Shown: positions 31,615 to 44,000 of the stretch, piece after piece | Layout of the letters: every line of letters begins with the position of its first letter | How positions within the stretch are numbered: the stretch's first letter is position 1 | Assembly: GCF_040712315.1 (NCBI RefSeq) | Contig: NC_134013.1 | Span: forward strand, 89,534,001-89,598,000 | DNA: 64,000 bases | Direction: 5' to 3' | DNA from: Castanea sativa | Lineage: Eukaryota > Streptophyta > Magnoliopsida > Fagales > Fagaceae | Program-made: the position numbers and the translations under genes | The notes under the pieces: generated by a model | What the model saw: the letters and a program-made list of their open reading frames with translations, nothing else | The model's database searches: none | What the model was told of the DNA's origin: nothing

Positions 31615-33681
31615 TGATGTTTCAGGAACTTCCCCTTCCAACGGACCTCGGCCCGTACGAATAGTGGCAGACATTAGACATTGCCTAGCCACCGTTTGAC
31701 TGCCATGTAACACCCCCACGCTTCCCCCTGTAGGGTACTTCACCATCACATGTAAAGTTGATGAAACTGCCTCCATTGCATGCAACCACGGTCTGGCCAA
31801 AATGGCCGTGTATGGAGAATATGCCATAACAACTATGAAGTTTACCTGTACCTCAGAACCTTCCACCTGCACGGGCAGCTTAATCATTCCTCGTGGGATC
31901 ACCTGGTTTCCATCAAAACCGACCAAGGGATGGTCGTATTTTTCCAAGTCCTCTTCTTTCAACTTTAATCCATTGAATAGGTCCGGATACATAATCTCGG
32001 CACCACTTCCATCATCCACCAAGACTCGTCTTACATCATATCCCCCGATACGAACTGTGACGACCAAGGCATCGTCGTGGGGTTGAAACGTTCCCTCTTT
32101 ATCCTTATCAGAAAAACCCAAAGTAAGCGTCACCGAGGATCTGAGTCTTTTATTTGTTTGATGATTCTCTTCCACGTCCTCAGTCCCACACTTGTTTTGA
32201 ACGGACATGATCCGAGAAGGGTTCCCAAAGTCTCCTCTCGGCTGGGTCAAGATGACGTTAATAGTGCCTAAAGATGGTTGAGGGGCCTGACCCCAAAATT
32301 TCCGAGTATCTAGTTGTTCCTGGTTCCCATTCGGCTTTGCCAATAAGTGGTTGATCTTCCCGGCCCTAATCAATTGATTTAAATGGTCGCGCAACGTCCT
32401 GCACTTCTCCGTGGTATGCCCCTTATCCTGATGGTAATGGCAGTGGAGGTTTTGGTTCCTCAAGGATGCGTCGCCACTCATTTTGTTTGGTGGCCTAAAG
32501 TATGGCTCATGCCGAATTTTCTCCAAGATGTGATGCACAGGCTCCTTAAACAGTGAGTTAACTAGAGGAGGCTCGGCGGTCCTCGGATGGCTTGTAAAGT
32601 CTCGTTTGGGCCGAATACCTTGAAACCCCCCTTCCCGAAGATCCTTCCTCTCTAGATACCCTTTCACTTTGCCTTTGCTTTGCATCTGATCCTCCTCTAC
32701 CCGTTTATATTTATCTATCCGGTCCATAAGCTGACGCATATCTATCGCGGCCTTCATTGTCAAAGACTTCCTTAACCCATGCTCCGTGGGAAGACCCACC
32801 TTGAAAGTTCTCACGGCTACACTCTCCACATCCCCATCAATTTCATTATACGTTTCCCAGTATCGGTCAGAATAGGTTTTGAGTGTTTCACCGTCCCTCA
32901 TGGACATAGACAGTAGAGCATCCAAAGGTTTTGGAATCCTTGTACAAGTTATGAACCTTGATCCAAATGCCCTAGTCAATTCCTCAAAAGACCTCAGGGA
33001 ACCTTCTGCCAAAGCATCAAACCACCTCATAGCCACGGGCCCCAAACTGGAGGGAAAAACTCTACACATCAATGCCTCATTATTCGAATAAACGGCCATC
33101 TTCTGACTAAAATGACTAACGTGCTCCACAGGGTCAGTCCTCCCATTATACACAGTAAAGATGGGTTGGGAAAACCTACGAGGTAGCTTTGCCCTGTTTA
33201 TCCTTGCCACAAAAGGGGATTTGGCAATTTGTCTCAGGGCTTTACCCATTGCATCACTCCCGTCCTCGCGATATATTCCATCAGTATCGGGCATCTTCGT
33301 CACTTTCAGCTGCTTTGCCCTAACGCCCGAAGACACACTAGCACGGGTCATACTTTGAGTAGGCTCAAACATTGGGGGATGAATTCCTCCTGGGTTCGCT
33401 TCCGAACTATCACTGGAAGAGCTAGCATTATCCTTACGTCTTCGCTTCTTACTATCCACACGCTTGCGTAAGTACGCTATCTCAGATTGCATCTGTCGCA
33501 ACACATCGTCGCGAGACATATGCCCCTCAGTTAACGATCGTTGCTCAGTCCTATGATCGCCATCATATGCCTTCACCACCCCCGAAGTATGCCCTTTCCC
33601 CTTATCACGCTGGAGACTTACAGCTACGTCCCTGCTTCGTGAGCTTACTGATTCTTCCCCTTCCAAATACACCTCCGCCAT
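31612..33681 (-). CDS. gag: Gag polyprotein with aspartic protease
   Basis: 689 residues from a true ATG 55 bp inside the 5' LTR boundary. Residues ~60-90 are basic and Ser-rich. Residues ~145-335 form the retrotransposon gag domain (around VYNGRTDPVEHVSHF, MRWFDAL and the AFGSRFI segment). Residues 414-427 form a zinc knuckle of C-x2-H-x4-H-x4-C type (CHYHQDKGHTTEKC), the variant common in Tat/Athila elements. An aspartic-protease-like region follows, with VDDGSGAEIM at 555-564 and YTAILARPWLH at 624-634. The canonical D-S/T-G triad is DDGS here. Gag forms the particle and packages element RNA in the cytoplasm. The frame is intact. Confidence 0.93.
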   Translation of the reverse strand: MAEVYLEGEESVSSRSRDVAVSLQRDKGKGHTSGVVKAYDGDHRTEQRSLTEGHMSRDDVLRQMQSEIAYLRKRVDSKKRRRKDNASSSSDSSEANPGGIHPPMFEPTQSMTRASVSSGVRAKQLKVTKMPDTDGIYREDGSDAMGKALRQIAKSPFVARINRAKLPRRFSQPIFTVYNGRTDPVEHVSHFSQKMAVYSNNEALMCRVFPSSLGPVAMRWFDALAEGSLRSFEELTRAFGSRFITCTRIPKPLDALLSMSMRDGETLKTYSDRYWETYNEIDGDVESVAVRTFKVGLPTEHGLRKSLTMKAAIDMRQLMDRIDKYKRVEEDQMQSKGKVKGYLERKDLREGGFQGIRPKRDFTSHPRTAEPPLVNSLFKEPVHHILEKIRHEPYFRPPNKMSGDASLRNQNLHCHYHQDKGHTTEKCRTLRDHLNQLIRAGKINHLLAKPNGNQEQLDTRKFWGQAPQPSLGTINVILTQPRGDFGNPSRIMSVQNKCGTEDVEENHQTNKRLRSSVTLTLGFSDKDKEGTFQPHDDALVVTVRIGGYDVRRVLVDDGSGAEIMYPDLFNGLKLKEEDLEKYDHPLVGFDGNQVIPRGMIKLPVQVEGSEVQVNFIVVMAYSPYTAILARPWLHAMEAVSSTLHVMVKYPTGGSVGVLHGSQTVARQCLMSATIRTGRGPLEGEVPETS

Positions 33682-33717
33682 ACACTTCTAAATGGAATAT
33701 GCTACGCTGTTGTTGTT

Positions 33718-33733
33718 CCCACAGACGGCGCCA
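33718..33733 (-). other. Primer-binding site (tRNA-Asp-like)
   Basis: Minus-strand TGGCGCCGTCTGTGGG starts 2 nt after the 5' LTR. The first nine bases match the complement of the 3' end of plant tRNA-Asp (..ACGGCGCCA), and the rest diverges. Confidence 0.7.
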
Positions 33734-33735
33734 AT

Positions 33736-34250
33736 TGTAAGGACCAAAAGCTCATAAAATCAACTTCTGAACGTTCCTGTTGCTCTATTCACTTAAGAGT
33801 CCTCATACAATACATTTGGTAGAGAGAGTTCAACAACAAAAAGCCCCTTACTCGTAATCTCTTGATTCCTATTTATACTATTCTCTATTTTCATCGTAGC
33901 CTTACACCTTGCAATCTGCGGTCCTTCTCCCGTGACACTTGTCCGTCGGCAATGGAACAAGATTCCACTTTACATCCCGCACTGTTCAGGTCATGTCCAC
34001 ATTAATGCGACGGATAGAGGAGATGCTTGCTAATTAATGCGGCCAGAATGGTTGTTGCCAAGCATTTAATGCAACCTTGCAACCTTCCAAATCAGCCTAT
34101 TACAACCAGATATTTGTAACATGCCCCTTATTTAGTTATCGTCCACGCCACCTCATCTTCGGGCACACCTGGAGAGACCTCATCTTTCATTCTAAATGTT
34201 GGCCTTCCTTTCTTCGGGTCCTCGGGCTCTTAGGTCCTCGGGTCCTCACA
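33736..34250 (-). repeat. 5' LTR (515 bp)
   Basis: Same sequence as 23825-24339 except at 33827. The minus strand has TATAAATA (33870-33877), a likely promoter for the genomic RNA. Confidence 0.97.
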
Positions 34251-37200
34251 TATATATATTTGTGTATGTGTGTTTTTTTTTTCCTTTATTTAATTATAAA
34301 TCATACCAATATTATTAGGATTGGAATATCCATCTCCAATTAGATAATTGGAGAGAAGCTTTGTCTGTTCTTAGCTAATTGATTTTTAAGGTTTTTTGTT
34401 GCAGCCTTAACTTAAGAAATGCTGTTTCTATTTTCTGAGACTGCGCAGTTTGCATCGAATGTTGATATGAAACTTTTGCAAAGAAAAGACAGAAAAAAAA
34501 GTACGTACCAAGAGTTGGGAGATGAATTATATACATCTTGAAAATTTGTGGTTTAGCACTTTGGCTAGCCTTGCACGCTATGCATTGGACATAGCACGTG
34601 CTCAAAAATAAGACAATAGAACAAATGGACAATAATGCATATATTGTACATGCACAACTTAAAAGTTAAAACCCTTATAAAATTTATATAACATGATTGT
34701 ATTTGTATTTCATTGCTACTTGAAAAGGACTAGGCTTAGGGTTCTCTATTTCCACAATTCACATGCAATATAGTACTTATAATAATCAATAACCCCCGTG
34801 AGTCCGTACTTTATCATAGCTCAGAGGCCCCGATCATGAAAACCAACCAACATTTTTTTTTTTTGAAGAAGACCAACCAACATTCAATTAAACTATTTAC
34901 CTATTGTTAATGAGCGACGCTAATGATTGTTAAGAATTTTATAGTTCAATTAACACTTTCAACAAAAATACTTGAGGTTAATTTATATATAAAAAAAATG
35001 ACTAACAACACAACCTTTATAACAATATTTATGATAAGTCTGCTCTAATGAATTTTACAAAATCAAGTGTCATAAATCACAGAAAAACAAAAATATTAAA
35101 GAAGTTACAAATTTTACTAAGTATAGTTTACAAATAGTTATGACAGACAATATAGATTGATGAATTTTAACAAAATACTAATAATTGAATGTTTGAATCA
35201 CTTTTTATGATTGGTAATATATTAGTTTGTAAAAATTATGTAGTAAAATTTGTAGTCCTTAATATCACTCCTCCTAAATGAGAAGTGCAACGTCTGCAGC
35301 AATTTCAAAATAAATCCTAAATGATAAGTTATTATTAATTTTAATTTTAACCCATTATTAAAACACTTTCTTTTCCACTAATAATAGCAAATAATAAACC
35401 TATCACTTAAAATTTATTGTGAAAACGTGATGAAAATATTGTAAACATAGTAATGATAGCATTTCTCCTCCTGAATTATTACGTTGTTGAAATCTATTAA
35501 TAGCAACATTGCTACATTAGTTCAGCAATTTTTTTTTTTTTTACAAAGTTTATAAATTTTATATAGTAAAAATTATAATTGTTTTAGTATATTTTTAAAA
35601 TTTATAGTATGCCAGTAGGCCACCCAAAAGTATGTATTTTTACTTTGTTCATACATGTGGTGTGGGTTGGTGTACTTGACTGGAGGCTGACATAAACACA
35701 TACAAAAGCATTTGTTATTTCTTGTCCCTGACACAGGACACAATTGATGGACCAAGAAACAAGAAAAAAGTTAATGGTTATCTTTCTTTCTTTGTTGTTT
35801 TTCGTACGGTCAAAACTTTTTGCATCCTTGGCGATCTCGACAATATAATTGGGAAAAATGAGACAAAGTGTTTAATTATATTAAAAAAAAGAGAAATAAA
35901 TTAGTAGGGAATGGAATTATGAATTTAAAAAGGGATTTAAAGCAATTCAAATATCATTCAACGAGGAAGTCTAGTTTCAAGCTACCTTGGATAAAGGATC
36001 TTCTATGGCTTGTAAATGTTAACGTGTTTGTTTGCAATGATTGAATGTTGAGTGAAAATTAAGTATGAAAAAGAGAATACATAAAAGTTGATGTGGTGTG
36101 ATTTGATGGTTTATGTTTAGGGTAAAAAAGCTTTTGAACGGCTACATATTGATATTAAACATTTGTATTACAGATTTACAGCAAACTTAATTAATATAGA
36201 GTTTATATACTAGTAAATATTTGACTAACCTTGTATTAGTCATAGACTAATATAATGTTAAGTTGTTTATTTTTACAAGTATATGAACTTACAATCGATT
36301 TGGGTTATTTGATTGAGCCATAATATATTCAACATCCCCTTCAAATTAAAGGTAAAAACTTGAGTTTTGAATGTCTTGAACGTATAGCTTAGTGTGACAC
36401 CTATATTGCTTAATTGACACGGCAAAACTGCATCATTGCCGTGACATTGACGATGAAGTTGACATCTTTTTAAAGCCATTTTAGGATGACTTTAGTCTTA
36501 TAGATTTGGTTAGTAACTAATATTAGAGATGGCTCCTCACCAAGGGGAGGTGATTAGTTCAAATTTTTTCCTCTTGAAATGACAACTTAATTAGAAGAGA
36601 AAAGTTAACGGATGCTTTAAAGACATTGGTTTAAAATATATTTTTAGAAATTTTTTATAAAAAAATATAATTAATTTTTGACGACTTTTATATTTTTATA
36701 AAAATTATATCAAATTTTTTCTAAAATGATTTATAAACCTGTTAGTAGACCCTAACTAGAATACTTATATGGGATTCATACAAATTAGTATGTAATATGT
36801 ATAGAGAATTGACACACACAAGAGCTACTCCCAAAAAAAGAAGGGATAGAGAAACTGAGAAAGTATGATTGAGTGGTCATGAATTACAAGGTTCAATTCA
36901 TTGTATTTCGTAGGAGAGAAAACAAAGACATGAGGGTGATTAGATTAAAGGAAATGAGGGTTTGTTTGCTAGTGTGGTTTAAACAACAATTTTTGTTATT
37001 TAAACAATATAACACGTATTTTTAGACTATTTCTTTTATACATATTTTTACAACATTTAAATAATATTAGTAAAATAACATTATCAAACAATCTTGAGTT
37101 TTTTGAAGGACTCTTAATGTTCAGTTGTTTACCATTGATTGTGATCCCCGTTAATCAATTGGTTTACACGCTATGGGCATGCATCTCTTTCAATTCTTTT

Positions 37201-37492
37201 GTCAGTTTCTTCCTGTTACTAATTATCGTGCCACAATAATGGTCCACCGTATTAAGTAATTAGGGTCATTGAACGGCCAATATGTTAGACTTCGAGGTTC
37301 TATTTGCTGTCATTTGCTGTCATTTCACTGCTACTGAACAGTAAAGTATTAGTATGTCTAGACTCTAGAGACAACTTTTATTCATAGCTGCTAAGGTGGT
37401 AATTAGTTAGTGACTCATTGTGAGCTTATATGAAAATCAATACTTGTAAGTCATCATTTATGAAGAATGTTTTTGGAAAAAATTTGTATTAA
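34251..37492. other. Gene-free interval
   Basis: AT-rich. Starts with the resumed (TA) run and the TATAT target duplication. No gene, RNA or clear transposon could be supported. Open frames are short and unlike proteins. Confidence 0.5.
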
Positions 37493-37500
37493 TATAGGCA

Positions 37501-37613
37501 ACCTTGCAGCTCAATGGCATCACTTACTGTCCTTTATTAGGAGAACTAAGATTCAAAACCCCACTCTTCCATGGCTGTAACTATCAAAATATTAAGAAAT
37601 TAATTAAATAAAG
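37501..37613 (+). mobile_element. tRNA-derived SINE
   Basis: The head CAGCTCAATGGC resembles a tRNA box A, and AAGATTCAAAACCCC resembles box B ~35 bp later. The 3' end is A-rich (TTAATTAAATAAAG). It is flanked by an 8-bp duplication TATAGGCA (37493-37500 and 37614-37621). Confidence 0.65.
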
Positions 37614-38065
37614 TATAGGCAGAACTTAATCCAAATTCCAATCCGGCCAACTTAATGAACTATATCAACTTGTTTTGAAGGACAATTTTTTAACACATAA
37701 TAAATCTTGCTTTAAGTTAAAAATTACTACAATGTTAACTCCTCCCCATTTCTACAGATAACACAGACAACAGAAAATGTTAATATAGCTTCCAAGTTCT
37801 TAAGAGAAAAAATAAAATAAAAACTACAATGTTATTGGCAAACTAATTTCATGATAGGATTCTGTGACAAGGCAGAATGGGCAGAAAAGGCCAGCACATA
37901 TGACTGATTCTGTGAGAATCATCTTGTATAGAAGCTTGTCGTCTCTGATGCTTGATAGAAGAATTTGTTGTTTTTGTAACACCATGTGACCATGCTCCTC
38001 CCATGTAAAACACAATGGGTAAATGTGACAGCTATAAAGTATACAGCATTCACTTCTTTTCATTA

Positions 38066-41000
38066 TCACGCTGCAAAGAAACAGTAAAGAAGTTTGTTTC
38101 ATATTCATAATTTAGAGAAAATTACTCCAGAACCAGCAGCCAATAAATATATTGGTTAAAAAAATCATAAATGTATAGGACTGACTTGATAACTTTAAAT
38201 TCTGAATCAATTTCTCCACCATAATTCTCTGCTGCACCCCACTCAACGATTCAGAGTTCATAATTGCATTAGCAACAACTATGACTGTAGATGGAGAGGA
38301 GGCATTGACCTACAATTCAATAAGATATTATAAGAATAGTTCCAAGATAGCTCAGTGATAGTGGTACCATCTGTGGTGTTCGATGTCTGGTTTGAAAATT
38401 AGTTTCTCTCCACAATAATTGGAGGTAAGACTGTCCACCACCTCTCTCAAACCCCCACAGAAGTGAGAGTTTTATGCACTAAGTACATACTTTATTATAA
38501 GAATAATATTAGGAAGTGTCTTTAATAAAGGCTATTAGTTTTCAGGCAACAAGGTTGCAATATAAAACAGTTCAGAAAAATTACATTTTAAACCTTATAT
38601 TTTATGGGTGTAACAAATTAAACCTTAACCCATTTAAGTGTGTAACGACATTGTGTTTGGGGTTTTAATATAGGGTGAGGCTTTAATTTATCACCATTTC
38701 AAACCTTGGGGTTTAATTTGTTACACCCACGAACCTATAAGGTTTAAAATGTAAGTGTTCCAAACAGTGTTTGTGTGGTCCTTAAAGGGGCCTCAGGCCC
38801 ATATCAAGAGAAGGTCATAATCTCATGGACTAAAAAAATTGGAAACAGGTGACTGTCTGACCCAACTACAAATAGGAGGGCCTCAAGAAAAGGATGCATA
38901 CCCAAACACGGCCATTTAAGCCAACTGCTGTCTCAAAGGAAAGCTTCTTCCCCAAAGCATCGAGAACTGGACATGTTGGTGAGCTCAGGAGCCTAGAGAC
39001 AAGACAAGAGATGTATCAATGTATGATTATAGCATAGAGAAAATATCAAGCTTTATAATTAGCTATACAGTGGGGAGCATAAGTAATGTTTACCCATCAA
39101 AAGGCGGGGGGAAAAAGTGCTATATAGTCACCATGAATTCAGGCACATATCTAGATATTAAAAAGATCTGTCAAACATCAAATATGAATTAAAGGGGAAG
39201 AAAAGTTCTCACATTCTTGACAGACCAGTTGAAGATTCAAACATGTAGCCATCTTTAAGTTGGCCAAATTCTGCTGCCTTCCCACTGGCTGTAAAATGCA
39301 AAACAAGGTAATGAAAGGGTCAAGAGATGGCCCAAAATATCAAATCAACAAGGAACCTTGGAAACTAATAAAAGTCAGAAACATGACATATATATGGGGG
39401 TACATCAAACACAATAAATATATAAATAGAAACCAACCATCAGTGCATGACAACTCAGGATTCATGCCAGGGTTTGCCTTCACGACCCGAACATAGAGCA
39501 AAGTACCTATCTGCAGCACAACACATTAACAAGAAGAAAAATATTGCAGAAGCAAACATATAATTGATACAAGTCAATCATCATTTTCCACTTTGCATAA
39601 ATCAAGAGACAGAAATATTAGAGTAGAAACTGTCAATGATTTCAAAAATTCAATCACCTTTCTTAATTAATTTTTTTTTCAATGAGTATGAGGCTGTTTG
39701 GTACCTACTTTTAAACAACAGTTTTCAGTGTTTGGTACTGGATTTAATATTCACACTTAATCATCAAAACTGGTTTCCTAGTTCTCATGTCAACTTGGAT
39801 CATCCTGGTTTACACACAGGTACAGTGGGTGACCTTATTGACCACAATTCCAAATCATGGAAAGCTGATTTGGTTCGAACCTTATACCCTTTTCCTTTGA
39901 GCAAACAAATTCTTCAGGTTCCCTAACCCAAAACTCATGATGTGCAAGACAAGTTGCTTTGGAAGTTTTCAAATGAGGGCAATGGTAATTACAAAGTCAA
40001 AAGAGCTTATGAGATTATTATGCAGGATTCCCACTCTTCTTGGAATACACATGGCCAGAAAAGTGTGTGGAATCTGATTTGGGGAGTCAAAGTACCATTG
40101 AAAATCAATAAATTTGTTTGGAAACTCATCCAGGACAGATTGCCTACCCTTCATAATCTGAGCAACAGAGGCATCCCAACCCAAACATCCTGCCCCTTGA
40201 GCAATTCTGATGTTGAATCCTCAACTCACCTCTTTCTCCTCTGCCCTTTCACTAGAGCTTGTTGGCATGGATCCACCTTGGCTGTTTATTCCACTGACTT
40301 TAGTAGTTCAAGTGTCCAGCAATGGCTTACCTCACTTCTCATCAAGTTTAAATCCAGGGAGACATCTTCAATGGCTTACTTACAAGCCATTTTTACAACT
40401 CTTTGGCATATCTGGTTACACAGGAACAGGGTGTTCTATGATGGTTTACATCCTAATCCTATGAATGTGATTTTAATATCTCAATCTATGGCTTGCAGGT
40501 ACAAAGAGGCTTTCCTTAATCAACCAAGCCACACCAGTCAGCCAAGCAGGCCCCAACCACTCCAGTCAGTCAACCAACTCTCAGGGCAGTGGCAGCTGAT
40601 TGTAAAACTTGCTGGAGCTAGGAGCAGGAAGCTTAACAGATGGTCTTCTGCTTATGAAGCTATTACTAGGTAGGGAGATAGCTTGTTTTATGGTGTAAAT
40701 AGCAGTGTAGCAGGAACAACATGTGGGGCAATGCTGGATGCTATGGTAGAAGCTGCTATCAAGGCTAAGAATCATGGTTTCCAGTGTATTTTGTCTCTAG
40801 GAGCTAGCAGGCATTTAGTCCAACTAATTCAGCACAGGAAGACCTCAGACTGTCTTCAACAGATCAGACTAGCTGATTTAGATTTTTTGAACCAAAATGG
40901 ACTTTGCTGTGATTTATTCTTAGTGCCTCATCTGGTTGTTAAATCTGTTTGGTCAGTTGCTAAACTGGCATGTCAAATGCCGTTGAACTGTTGCTGGTTT

Positions 41001-44000
41001 AATCCAGCTGTCGTGTAAACGTTTGTAGGCTTATCTCCCTTTATGGTATCAAAAAAAAAAAAACAACAATAACACTTTTGACACCTATTTTTATAACACT
41101 TAAAACACGTATTTTCACAACACTGACAACAATACTTAAACACTACTACCAAACAGACCTATATTTTTTAATCCAAAACAAAGTACTGACTACGGTGTAC
41201 AGCTCTCAGAGCAGTCAGACAAGGAAAGAAACTGTTCATGCTATTAACTCATTGCCAAATACAATCCAGAAACAAAAGTGTAGCTTTTTCCTTTAATTAC
41301 AAAATTAAGAAGATTAACTTCTTTTTAGACGGAACCAGAATAGTGTGGAAAGAAATGCATCTAGCAAGTATAAGAATGTAGAAGTCATATCTAGTTTACA
41401 GCTTCAACGATCTTATCTGTTGGAAAAAGGATTCTCTGAAGTCAAAAGGGCAATAACCCAAGAAGTTGAACCATGTTACCAATAGTCAGGAGATGTGTAA
41501 AACCATTTCTAAAATATCTCCACAGAGTTGAAGATGTTTGTGCTTTTAACTAGTTCAACAAGATCCATGACATCATCCATATATTGCAGGCAAGCCACCG
41601 GCAGCAAAATGAAGATCAACTACTCTTTTTTCCTTGGATTGGTAAGTAACATATACACCCAGTGAGTCTTTAACTCACAACCTCAACCCCCCTTCCCATC
41701 CTTATGGGGAGAGGAAGTACCATTTGAGCTAAAGCTCATTGGCAGCAAAATCAAGACCACTGTTCAGGTTGCCTTCAGTGGTATGAATGAGAAATACTGG
41801 TTTTCTTTCTCTTATTTTTTAACAGAAAGACCTCGAGGAAGCAACTTTGAGTTTAGAACACCTCTCAGCCTTCTCTCCCTATGTGTTACAACCTAAAGAA
41901 AAATAATATAAGATGCAGGAAAACACAACGAATTGACTTCCCAGGAAATATGCATACGATGATGCATGGGTACATGATGTATCCATAGTTAAACTAAAGA
42001 ATGAACAACCTTGTCTTTGCAATTAACATATAAGCATGACCTTGTACACACCTCAAACTTTGGTATGTTTCTTCTAGTTCCTCCTTCAAATGCAAGCACA
42101 GGCAAAAATGCCAATCCAGGTCCTTTTATGTCCACAAGAAAGTTCTGCAAATGATGGACAAAAGATCATACAAAGTTATTCTAAAGTTCATAAAAACACA
42201 TAAAACTTTTTGACAATGGGTACTTTTAAGTCCAAGAAAGGTATTATAAAGAAATTCAATCTACCAGTAATTTACAAAAAACCAGTAATTCACTTGGAAG
42301 CATACTTCCAAACTGTGGCCAACCCTAGCTAATAGGATCCATACCCGACCACAAATTTTAGGGACTAAGGCGTTGTTGTTTTTGTGTCTATATATATATA
42401 TTCATTCTAAAATTTAGATCCATCCAAATTTCACGTCAACAATATATATCATCATCAAGGTTGCAATGTCTAACTTGCAGGCTTGCAGCACACGCAAACA
42501 CAATTTTTATTTTTTATTTTTCAAAAAACATACATAGATTCATAGGTAGACAGACACTACAAGTAGCTTTTTTAAGTCCTCAGAGAGGGAATTCAATCTC
42601 TACAGTGATAAGGGTGGTAGGCTCATGTTACTAAAAAGTACTCTCTCAAGTCTCCCAACATACTTTTTATCTCTTTTTACTATTCCTGAAGCTGTGGCTG
42701 CTAGATTGGAAAGTATTCAGAAGAATTTTTTGTGGGGGTCTTCTGAGGGGAGTTTCAAGTATCCATTGGTGGCTTGGGATAAGGTGTGTTTACCCATTGA
42801 GATGGGCGGTTTGGGGATAAGAAGTGTGATGTCATTTAACCAAGCTTTATTAGGGAAATGACTGTGGAGATTTGGTCATGAAGTTACCCATATCTAGCGG
42901 AGAGTTAGCTCCACAAAATATGGTGAGGGTCAAGGGGGGTGGAGCACTAAAGTCTGTAGGAGGTCTCATGGGTGTGGCCTTTGGAGAAGCATTAATGAAG
43001 AGTGGGAGAGCTTTTCTAAGCATCTGTCTTTTGTAGTGGGTGAAGGCACTCGTATCCGCTTTTGGCATGATAGGTGGATTGGTGATAATACTCTAAAAGA
43101 TCTCTATCCTGAGCTCTATGTGTGTTCAACGGTCAAGGATGCTTGCATCTCTGAGGTTTTGTGGATTCCAGAAGGGGGTACTGTTAGAGTGTTGAATTTA
43201 AGGTTTTATAGAGCTTTTAAAGATTGGGAGTTGGCTGCATCTTATTCTCTATTTCAGTTTATCCAAACTTGTATTCCTCAGGGTGATAGGAGAGATACTC
43301 TTTGCTGGCGTCTAAAATGTGATAATAAGTTTGACACCCGATCTTACTACCATGCGATTCGGGGTGCTTCGAATTCTTTGTTTCCTTGGAAGGGTGTTTA
43401 GAAACCAAAGATTCCTAAGCGCAAGACGTTCTTTTTGTAGACAGCTGCACATGGTCGGATCCTCACTTCGGATAATCTAATGCTTAAGGGTCGCTCTTTG
43501 GCTAATTGGTGTTGTATGTGTTGCTGTGATGAGGAGTCGGTAGATCACCTTCTTCTTCATTGTCCTGTTACTCATTCCCTATGGGCTTCTATGCTTCAGC
43601 CTTTTGGTATTCATTGGGTTATGCTAGGATCGGTGGCGGATTTGTTATCTTGTTGGCATCAGTGGCTTGGGAAGCATAATTCGAACATTTGGAATTTGGT
43701 TCCAGGGTGCTTAATGTGGATTGTGTGGTTGGAACAAAATCGTTGATCTTTTAAGGACAATGAGAAGACGTTAAATGAGTTAAAGGTTGTATGCCAACGT
43801 AGTCTATTGGAGTGGTCTCGTTGTTGGGATTTTACTTATTGTTCTTCTCTCTCTGAGTTTATGTCTTCCCTTACCTTAGTTTCCTGACTACCCTCTTTTT
43901 GTTGTGTTGTTTGTTCCATTATTTCTTGTTGTTCATCATCATGAACATCTTGTACTTTTCATTTTTTTCTCTTTAATATTAGATTTCTAATTACCTATCA

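Larger units (their letters stand above)
23825..34250 (-). mobile_element. Full-length Ty3/gypsy retrotransposon, Tat lineage type
   Basis: A 10,426-bp element read on the minus strand. It runs from the 5' LTR 34250-33736 through the primer-binding site, gag, a TAG codon, pol (protease, reverse transcriptase, RNase H, second RNase H, integrase), an eight-copy tandem repeat, an antisense spliced gene and a polypurine tract to the 3' LTR 24339-23825. The target duplication is TATAT (23820-23824 and 34251-34255). The lineage call rests on the second RNase H, the absence of a chromodomain after integrase, the C-x2-H-x4-H-x4-C knuckle and the extra antisense gene. The LTRs show one difference (23916 G against 33827 A), so the insertion is recent. 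In-frame TGAs in pol and in the antisense gene argue that this copy is not autonomous. Confidence 0.95.

Noticed and set aside
29172..33471. Several plus-strand frames of 60-121 codons
   Set aside because: Opposite-strand shadows of gag and pol.
34077..34343. 88-codon frame repeated at 24166
   Set aside because: Both are LTR sequence read in the wrong sense.
37824..38108. 94-codon minus-strand frame at the 3' end of RRP40 (and its counterpart at 58808-59146)
   Set aside because: It reads the last intron and 3' untranslated region. The duplicate copy shows no conservation of the frame, while the short CG-TGA exon is conserved.
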